Assembly: GCA_900321845.1 (NCBI GenBank)
Contig: ONXT01000059.1
Coordinates: 1-7,801, forward strand
Source of the DNA: an uncultured Bacteroidales bacterium
GTDB lineage: Bacteria; Bacteroidota; Bacteroidia; Bacteroidales; WCHB1-69
Direction of reading: 5' to 3'
Length of the DNA: 7,801 nucleotides
Below the pieces are notes generated by a model. The model did not search any database. It saw nothing but the letters and a program-made list of their open reading frames with translations, and had not been told where the DNA came from. Positions 1 to 4,786 of this stretch are shown piece after piece (within the stretch, counting starts at the first letter, position 1; each line of letters opens with the position of its first letter). A program made the position numbers and the translations under genes.

Positions 1-923
1 CAGAACCCCGCGATGATGTCGGTGGCGATGGCGCAGTCGGGCACGAGTCGCTTGATGGTGGCAATCCGTTCCAAGTACTGCTCGCGGGTATAGACGCGTT
101 TCATCCGTTTCAGCATGGAGGTGCTGCCGGCCTGCACGGGCAGGTGGATGTATTTGCATACGTTCGGGTATTTGGCAATCACCTCAATCAACTCGTTGGA
201 AATGTCCTTGGGGTGGGAGGTGGCAAAGCGCACGCGCAGGGTGGGGGAGAGTTGCGCCGTCATTTCCATCAACTGGGCGAAAGTGGTGGTTTTCCCGTCT
301 TCCTCGTAGCAGTAGGAGTTCACATTCTGACCTAATAGCGTTACCTCTTTGTATCCTTCGGCGAGGAGTTGGCGGGCTTCGGCGAGGATGGTTTGCGGCG
401 AGCGGCTTCGTTCGCGTCCTCGGGTGTAGGGTACCACGCAGTAGGAGCAGAAGTTGTTGCAGCCCCGCATGATGGAGATGAAGGCCGACACGCCGTTGGT
501 GTCGTAGCGAACCGGTGTTATATCGTCGTAAGTTTCTGTGGTAGAAAGCATTACGTCATAGGCGGATTCGCCAGTCGCGGCTTTTTCAATCAGCGCGGGC
601 AGCGAGCGGTAGGCATCAGGACCGGCGATGAAGTCCAACGTCGGCTCCTCTTCCAGAAGCTGGTTCTTGATGCGTTCCGCCATGCACCCCAGCAGTCCCA
701 CCAACAATCCGGTTCTCTTTTTCTTCAGGCTGCCTAATTCGCGCAGGCGGGCGCGGATGCGTTGCTCCGCATTGTCGCGCACCGAACAGGTGTTGATGAG
801 TATCAGATCCGCCTCGGATTCGTTTTCCGTTAATTGGTATTCAGAGGATAAAATGGATGCAACCACCTCACTATCAGCTACATTCATCTGGCATCCGTAG
901 GTCTCTATAAATAATTTCTTCAT
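1..923 (-). CDS. miaB: MiaB, tRNA-2-methylthio-N6-dimethylallyladenosine synthase (partial, C-terminus beyond left edge)
   Basis: Radical-SAM methylthiotransferase that adds a methylthio group to i6A37 of tRNAs reading UNN codons, using two [4Fe-4S] clusters in the cytoplasm. The visible protein starts MKKLFIETYGCQMN at 923. It shows the UPF0004 N-terminal domain, with cluster cysteines at C11, C46 (NTCSVR) and C80 (GCMAER). The radical-SAM triad follows as C155, C159 and C162 (RGCNNFCSYCVVPYTRGRE). Further family blocks are LLGQNVNSY and the stretch ending ATDIIAGF at the window edge. About 307 codons are present; the end of the radical-SAM barrel and the TRAM domain lie outside. The gene is last in the apparent plug-plsC-miaB operon, 55 bases after plsC, with no convincing terminator between. 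The family call is very secure. MiaB is preferred over MtaB or RimO because of the motif wording and cysteine spacing. Confidence 0.96.
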   Translation of the reverse strand, partial: MKKLFIETYGCQMNVADSEVVASILSSEYQLTENESEADLILINTCSVRDNAEQRIRARLRELGSLKKKRTGLLVGLLGCMAERIKNQLLEEEPTLDFIAGPDAYRSLPALIEKAATGESAYDVMLSTTETYDDITPVRYDTNGVSAFISIMRGCNNFCSYCVVPYTRGRERSRSPQTILAEARQLLAEGYKEVTLLGQNVNSYCYEEDGKTTTFAQLMEMTAQLSPTLRVRFATSHPKDISNELIEVIAKYPNVCKYIHLPVQAGSTSMLKRMKRVYTREQYLERIATIKRLVPDCAIATDIIAGF

Positions 924-978
924 AGTTGTTTATTGGGCAGCTCGTAAAAAACTGCGACTGTACTTCTTTTTTTCAAGG

Positions 979-1599
979 TCAAATTTTGAGTCTCGCAGGC
1001 GTTTCTTTAATTTCTTTTTCCTCCTCCCATTCGGGCCAAGCGTAGGGTTTGTCTTCAAGGTTGAACTGCCCTTTGTTGTAGCCGCGCATCCCGTAATAGT
1101 TCTTTTCGATTTTCTTCAAATCGCTTTCGTAATCGCCTGTAGGATAGAATGCTGGGAGCACTCCGCCGCGTTTGGCTCTGAAGTCGAGGTAGCCGAGCAC
1201 GATGGGCACGCCGGCTTCCAGCGCGATGTGGTAGAACCCCTTTTTCCAGACCTTGGTGAGTTTGCGGGTCCCTTCCGGAGCAATCAGGAAAGCAACCTCA
1301 TCCTGCTCTTTGATGTATTTGGCGGCGTATTGCGGGAAGCGTGCCGCATGTTTGCGGTCGATGGGCATGCCTCCGACTTTACGCAAAATCGGGCCGAGCG
1401 GCCAGAAAAACGCCTCTTTCTTGATCAGGAGCGTCGCTTTGAAGCCCATGTAGTTGATGCACATCGCCCCGATCACGAAATCTATGTAGGAGGTGTGCGG
1501 CGCAAACAATAGCACGCATTTCTTCAACTCCGGTGGCATATTAATCGTGTCGGTTTTGATGCCTATAAGTTTAAGTACAAAAGCATTGAACTTTCTCAT
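979..1599 (-). CDS. PlsC-family 1-acyl-sn-glycerol-3-phosphate acyltransferase
   Basis: Probable lysophosphatidic acid (or related lyso-lipid) acyltransferase acting at the inner face of the cytoplasmic membrane in phospholipid synthesis. The 206-residue protein carries the family blocks in order. The catalytic HX4D is H35-D40 (HTSYID), the glycerol-phosphate binding region is around GGMPIDRK (76-83), and block III is PEGTR (108-112). A GVPIVLGYLDF segment follows, matching the block IV region. There is no long N-terminal membrane anchor, and the length fits the short single-domain Bacteroidota versions. The start at 1599 lies 14 bases after the stop of the upstream plug-like gene, so the two are almost certainly cotranscribed. 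The exact acyl acceptor cannot be told from sequence. The short C-terminal tail is rich in charged residues (EWEEEKEIKE). Confidence 0.87.
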   Translation of the reverse strand: MRKFNAFVLKLIGIKTDTINMPPELKKCVLLFAPHTSYIDFVIGAMCINYMGFKATLLIKKEAFFWPLGPILRKVGGMPIDRKHAARFPQYAAKYIKEQDEVAFLIAPEGTRKLTKVWKKGFYHIALEAGVPIVLGYLDFRAKRGGVLPAFYPTGDYESDLKKIEKNYYGMRGYNKGQFNLEDKPYAWPEWEEEKEIKETPARLKI

Positions 1600-1613
1600 C
1601 TTATTCTTTTTTG

Positions 1614-2891
1614 TTAATCGCTCATTTTCAATGTTTTAAATCCAATCAGCCTGTCATACGAGGTACCTTCTTCCTGCAAATAGAGGAAGATGATGTACTC
1701 GTTGTTGGTCTCCCAGTGATTCCCTTCAATGTAGGTTTCGTCAATTACATCTTTTTTCTTGTTGGGCACCCATACATATTGGTAATTGTAGAATCCCTGC
1801 TTGAGGAAGAGGCTCGTTTCCCACGAGTCAATCTGTTGGTTGTAATGTAGTTGCGCTTCCGGAAGGATGCGCCAGTCGGTGAGTTCGCCGAACACGTAGG
1901 CCTTGCCGCCCTCCATCGAGTATTCTGTGCGGAGGGTGAAATAGGTCTTCACGTACTCCTCGCGATTATCCCCCTCGAAGTCTTCGGTTTTATAGTAGCA
2001 CTTGCCGTTGGCGGTGTTGCCGGAAACGTACGGACCGAAAGGCCTTGCCAGGTCTTCGAGCACGTAAGCCTGGTTCTCTTTGTTTTGATAGCCGACGGAG
2101 ACGATGCGTGTGCCGTTGTATTTCAGGCTCTTCGTGTCAAAGGTGCGGAATTCGGATCCGCCGTCGAAGGCGTTGCTGTTGTCATCGTAGTCGAAATTGT
2201 ATTCGCCAGGCTTTCCTGAGCGGTAGCGCAGCCCCATAATGGCCTTGTCCCACCTTCCGTTTTGGAGGATGGTGGCATGCAGATACTGGGCGGGGTTGCG
2301 GATAGAGTAAGCACCGGTATAAGCGATGAAATCAACCTCCTGCCTTTGATACATATAGGTGACGTCGGAGGCCTGTTTGACGGTGGCGGCTATGTCGGCG
2401 ACCACCGGTTCCTGCACCACGAAGCGGCGGGTGAGCACCGGATTGTCCTGCGTGTCGTCATAGACGAACAGGATGTAGTTGCCCGATTTGGTGATGCGCA
2501 TCATATCGCCGGGGAAAGACAACGAATAGTGGGTGTAGGGGGTGATGGTGTTGAAGGAGTAGCCGTATTCGGTGATTTCGTCCTCCATGAAACCATCGAG
2601 GTACTCAATCTGGTTCATCCCGTCGGGCTGCCAATCGTGCGTGCAGTGGATGAACGTGTATTTGTAGTAGGGGGAGTCATCGGACAGGTTGTCGAAAGCC
2701 AGCACCAACTTTTCGCTGCTGTTAAGGGTGATGACGGGAAAGCTGAACGGATATCCAGAGCGATAAAGTTCGACGCTGTGGATGCCGTCATCGTAAATCA
2801 TATCGGTGAGCGAAATCTGGCTGAAATCTTGCGCAACCGATTGATTTATAATGATTAATAAGAATAGGAGAAAAGTGTGGAGATGCTTCAT
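1614..2891 (-). CDS. Type IX secretion system plug protein (DUF5103 family)
   Basis: A 425-residue exported protein resembling the DUF5103 family, whose characterised member is the Plug that closes the periplasmic side of the SprA translocon in the type IX secretion system. A signal peptide is clear: a short basic start, a leucine/isoleucine core, and a likely cut after SVA20 before Q21. The body is beta-rich and full of aromatic residues. It has early features typical of the family (PVITLNSSEKLVLAFD, YYKYTFIHCTHDWQPDG) and a C-terminal part from about residue 317 (YFTLRTEYS, YVFGELTDW, FLKQGFYNYQYVWVP) that reads like an immunoglobulin-type or early-set domain. There is no lipobox. The gene is first in the putative operon with plsC and miaB and has a good -7 box 21 bases upstream. 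The family assignment is from recall of characteristic segments. A role in type IX secretion in this organism is inferred, because no other secretion genes are in the window. Confidence 0.82.
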   Translation of the reverse strand: MKHLHTFLLFLLIIINQSVAQDFSQISLTDMIYDDGIHSVELYRSGYPFSFPVITLNSSEKLVLAFDNLSDDSPYYKYTFIHCTHDWQPDGMNQIEYLDGFMEDEITEYGYSFNTITPYTHYSLSFPGDMMRITKSGNYILFVYDDTQDNPVLTRRFVVQEPVVADIAATVKQASDVTYMYQRQEVDFIAYTGAYSIRNPAQYLHATILQNGRWDKAIMGLRYRSGKPGEYNFDYDDNSNAFDGGSEFRTFDTKSLKYNGTRIVSVGYQNKENQAYVLEDLARPFGPYVSGNTANGKCYYKTEDFEGDNREEYVKTYFTLRTEYSMEGGKAYVFGELTDWRILPEAQLHYNQQIDSWETSLFLKQGFYNYQYVWVPNKKKDVIDETYIEGNHWETNNEYIIFLYLQEEGTSYDRLIGFKTLKMSD

Positions 2892-2911
2892 TGGCGAGTA
2901 TAAATTGCTCG

Positions 2912-2919
2912 CAAATATA
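2912..2919 (-). promoter_or_regulatory. Bacteroidota -7 box upstream of the plug-plsC-miaB genes
   Basis: Read on the minus strand the octamer is TATATTTG, an exact match to the TAnnTTTG primary-sigma consensus of Bacteroidota. It ends 21 bases before the start codon of the plug-like gene, implying a short untranslated leader. No clean TTTG -33 element is visible at the usual distance. Confidence 0.6.
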
Positions 2920-2993
2920 CGATTTTAAGAGAAACGTGCGCATCCCTTGTCAAGAAATATTTATTAGCAATACGGGAAAGGAATAATTCTGAT

Positions 2994-3026
2994 AAAAAAA
3001 AGACCGTTCTTTCGAGCGGTCTTTTT
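2994..3026 (-). terminator. Intrinsic terminator of the tRNA-Arg/rpsP unit
   Basis: An 8-bp stem (3002-3009 with 3014-3021, one G-U wobble) closes a 4-base loop. It is extended by A/T pairs and, on the minus strand, followed by a run of eight T. It lies just after the rpsP stop codon. The T run on the plus-strand side (3022-3026) is shorter, and no plus-strand gene leads into it. Confidence 0.9.
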
Positions 3027-3046
3027 CAATATTGTAGTGAAATAAA

Positions 3047-3634
3047 TTATTCAGCGGGAGTTTCGGTTGCTTCGGCTGCGGGGGCTTCTTCGCCTTCAGC
3101 TTGTTCAGCTGCTGCTGCTTCGGCGGCGGCCTGTTCGGCTGCTTCGGCTTCCTTGGCTGCTTGGGCTTCGGCTGCTGCTTGCAATTTAGCGGCGACCTTG
3201 GCTGCGATAGCTTCCTTCACCTTGGTCTCGGCTTCGAGACGGGTCTTGATGACTTTGCGTTGGGCATCGGCAGCTTCGCGTTTGATGTTGTTCAACTTGG
3301 ATTCTCTTTCCTGTTTCCAAGCGTCGAATTTGCGTTGGGCGTCGTTTTCGGTGAGGGCACCCTTGGCGATACCGCCGCGGAGGTGCTTCATCAAGTAAAC
3401 GCCTTCGTGTCTGAGGAGTGCGCGGGCAGTGTCCGACGGACAAGCGCCTACTTCAACCCAATACAAAGCGCGGTCAAAATTGATTTTTACTTCTGCAGGA
3501 TTGGTCAGCGGGTTGTAAGTTCCAAGTCTTTCAATATAACTTCCATTCCGTGGTGCACGACCATCCGCAACTACAATGTGGTAAAAAGGTTGGTTCTTCT
3601 TACCTTGACGTTGTAATCTGATTCTTGTTGCCAT
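3047..3634 (-). CDS. rpsP: 30S ribosomal protein S16 with Ala/Glu-rich C-terminal extension
   Basis: Small-subunit protein S16, which binds 16S rRNA early and helps fold the 5' domain. The start at 3634 gives the diagnostic opening MATRIRLQRQGKKNQPFYHI. An upstream in-frame ATG at 3712 would begin inside the tRNA gene and is rejected. Residues 1-85 are the S16 core (GSYIERLGTYNPLTNP, PSDTARALLRHEGVYLMKHL). Residues 95-140 look helical and charged, and about 142-195 form an Ala/Glu/Gln-rich low-complexity tail. At 195 residues it is more than twice the length of E. coli S16 (82). Extensions of this kind are known in Bacteroidota S16. The gene stands apart from rimM, trmD and rplS, its usual partners in many bacteria. 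It follows tRNA-Arg by 32 bases on the same strand and ends just before a strong terminator. Confidence 0.97.
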   Translation of the reverse strand: MATRIRLQRQGKKNQPFYHIVVADGRAPRNGSYIERLGTYNPLTNPAEVKINFDRALYWVEVGACPSDTARALLRHEGVYLMKHLRGGIAKGALTENDAQRKFDAWKQERESKLNNIKREAADAQRKVIKTRLEAETKVKEAIAAKVAAKLQAAAEAQAAKEAEAAEQAAAEAAAAEQAEGEEAPAAEATETPAE

Positions 3635-3666
3635 TGTTATATTATAATATAGTGAATAAAAAATTG

Positions 3667-3740
3667 TGACCCCGGCGGGATTCAAACCTGCAACCTTTTG
3701 ATCCGTAGTCAAATGCTCTATTCAATTGAGCTACGAGGCC
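3667..3740 (-). tRNA. tRNA-Arg (anticodon ACG)
   Basis: The minus strand folds into a full cloverleaf of 74 bases without encoded CCA. The acceptor stem is 7 bp with two G-U wobbles. The D stem is GCTC/GAGC with loop AATTGAATA. The anticodon stem is TTTGA/TCAAA, closing loop CTACGGA with anticodon ACG. The variable loop is AGGTT. The T stem is GCAGG/CCCGC with loop TTTGAAT, and the discriminator is A. ACG, with A34 deaminated to inosine by TadA, reads CGU, CGC and CGA. Two features are odd. Position 19 is A and position 56 is U where G and C are nearly invariant, and T-stem pair 51-63 is A-C. The tRNA leads directly into rpsP and probably shares its transcript. Confidence 0.93.
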
Positions 3741-3755
3741 ATCATTTTGGGATTG

Positions 3756-3763
3756 CAAATATA
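3756..3763 (-). promoter_or_regulatory. -7 box for tRNA-Arg/rpsP transcription
   Basis: On the minus strand the octamer is TATATTTG, an exact TAnnTTTG match, 15 bases before the first base of the tRNA. It is identical to the box of the plug operon. No second convincing promoter lies in the 32 bases between tRNA and rpsP, so this is taken as the promoter for both. Confidence 0.65.
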
Positions 3764-4122
3764 CAACAATTTTGAATTGTGGAACGCATTTTAAATTTTT
3801 TGAATATTTTTTTTAACCTTGCGTAACTATTTGATTGATTGATAATTGTAATTGCGGATGAGAACACTTTCCCCTGTCTGGTCTTGAATGAGAGCTGTTT
3901 TTTTGGAAGTTTGTGGCTGTTTCATCCGCTAAAACGATGTCCCAAACCTGTCGGTTGAGTCGCCTGATGTCGGCTCGGTTTCCCATTTTCTTCCATTTCC
4001 CATCCCTAAAATTGGGGATGTGTACCCGATTTTTTACAACGGCGACTGTCATCTTTTTTATAACTTATTAAAAATCAATTATTAATGAGTGTTTTGTGCA
4101 TACCTAAAAATAATTACCCTCT
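3764..4122. other. Intergenic region with a doubtful 79-codon minus-strand reading frame
   Basis: No gene can be called with confidence here. A minus-strand open frame (4052 to 3813) encodes 79 residues starting MTVAVVKNRVHIPNFRDGKW and including RRLNRQVWDIVLADETA. The middle has ordinary-looking residue and codon use. The last third (SSHSRPDRGKCSHPQLQLS) looks like random translation, which would suit a decayed gene fragment. I recognise no family. No TAnnTTTG box was seen upstream of it. A 6-bp inverted repeat (4001-4006 with 4015-4020) sits inside it without a T run. The flanks are very AT-rich and read as spacer and promoter DNA. Confidence 0.25.
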
Positions 4123-4156
4123 TTTGATTTTCGTTAATGGAAATGTTGTAATTTTG
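4123..4156 (+). promoter_or_regulatory. Promoter of the ferredoxin gene (-33 TTTG and -7 TAATTTTG)
   Basis: TTTG at 4123-4126 is separated by 22 bases from TAATTTTG at 4149-4156, which matches the TAnnTTTG consensus exactly. The -7 box ends 34 bases before the ferredoxin ATG. The leader between them is A-rich, as is usual for well-translated Bacteroidota genes lacking a Shine-Dalgarno sequence. Confidence 0.75.
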
Positions 4157-4190
4157 CAGCATAATAATAACCTATTAAAACAAAACAATT

Positions 4191-4361
4191 ATGGCTTACA
4201 AAATTTCTGATTCATGTGTAGCTTGCGGATCTTGCGCAGGAGAATGCCCGGTTGAAGCAATTTCCGAAGGTAGCATTTATCAAATCGATCCCGACAAATG
4301 CATCGAATGTGGTGCTTGCGCAGCAGCTTGCCCGCAAGAAGCTATCAGCTTGGATGCCTAA
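4191..4361 (+). CDS. 2[4Fe-4S] ferredoxin (clostridial type)
   Basis: A 56-residue cytoplasmic electron carrier. Two complete CxxCxxCxxxCP motifs are present: C9, C12, C15, C19-P20 and C37, C40, C43, C47-P48. Each binds one [4Fe-4S] cluster (in this fold the last cysteine of one motif serves the other cluster). The start MAYKISDSCVACGSC and the internal near-repeat VEAIS/QEAIS are classic for clostridial-type ferredoxins of about 55 residues. Likely partners are pyruvate:ferredoxin oxidoreductase, other 2-oxoacid oxidoreductases or hydrogenases, none of which is in the window. The gene is monocistronic: it has its own promoter upstream and a strong terminator hairpin beginning 16 bases after the stop. 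Such isolated, strongly punctuated genes are usually highly expressed, which is an inference here. Confidence 0.96.
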   Translation: MAYKISDSCVACGSCAGECPVEAISEGSIYQIDPDKCIECGACAAACPQEAISLDA

Positions 4362-4376
4362 TCCGGAATGAAAATC

Positions 4377-4415
4377 AAAAAAAAAGCGGCTCACCAAAAC
4401 GAGCCGCTTTTTTTT
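4377..4415. terminator. Bidirectional intrinsic terminator between converging genes
   Basis: A GC-rich 7-bp stem (4386-4392 with 4401-4407) has an 8-base loop. Nine A lie on its left and eight T on its right, so it presents a T run to transcripts from either side. It lies between the ferredoxin stop (plus strand) and the small lipoprotein stop (minus strand) and should end both transcripts. Confidence 0.93.
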
Positions 4416-4428
4416 GTCTTCCGTTTCC

Positions 4429-4743
4429 CTATTTGAGGGAGGTGCAGTTGAGCTCCGTCATCTTTTTAGCCAGCGCCAAATCCACACTTTCCAACCGCTT
4501 GTCCAGCTGGGCACGCTCGGTTGAGTCCTTCACTGCGTTGTACTTTTCTGTCGCCGCATGGAACGATGTGTTCAGTTTGTCGTTCAGGTCGTTGCAGCTC
4601 TTTGCCGCTTCAATGGAATCCTTTATCGCCCCAATGGATTGGTTCGCGGCCTTGTACTCAGGACTCTTGCAGCCGGCAAAAAAAATGGTTGCCGCTGCAA
4701 TTGCTGTAATGGTCAATAATTTTCTTTTCATAGTTTTATTCAT
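4429..4743 (-). CDS. Small helical lipoprotein of unknown function
   Basis: The 104-residue protein has a lipoprotein signal: basic MNKTMKRK, a hydrophobic run, then lipobox FAGC with lipidated C25. I do not recognise its family. The mature part of about 80 residues has a strong helical pattern and many charged residues. It also has two cysteines, C50 and C100, far enough apart to lock a helical hairpin by a disulfide in the periplasm. A second start at 4731 (MKRKLL, 100 residues) is equally plausible and changes only the signal peptide. The gene begins 43 bases after the stop of the Dcp-like peptidase with no terminator between. It ends at the shared terminator, so it is probably the last gene of that transcript. 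A functional link to the peptidase is suggested only by position. Confidence 0.8.
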   Translation of the reverse strand: MNKTMKRKLLTITAIAAATIFFAGCKSPEYKAANQSIGAIKDSIEAAKSCNDLNDKLNTSFHAATEKYNAVKDSTERAQLDKRLESVDLALAKKMTELNCTSLK

Positions 4744-4786
4744 TTTTCATTTTGATTCTTCTGATAATGGTGCATTCATCAGTCGC

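Noticed and set aside
924..978. Possible hairpin between plsC and miaB
   Set aside because: The stem is short and bulged, with no proper T run on the minus strand, so it is not evidence of a terminator separating the two genes.
2262..2858. Long plus-strand open frame of 198 codons opposite the plug-like gene
   Set aside because: It is antisense to a clear coding gene. Its valine/glycine/aspartate-rich translation is what a mirrored frame of a GC-rich gene gives, and it has no promoter.
3635..3712. In-frame upstream ATG that would lengthen rpsP by 26 codons
   Set aside because: It starts inside the tRNA-Arg gene, and S16 proteins begin at the MATRIRLQ-type start found at 3634.
4001..4020. 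Inverted repeat CATCCC/GGGATG as a terminator
   Set aside because: It is only 6 bp, has no T run on either strand and does not follow a recognised gene end.
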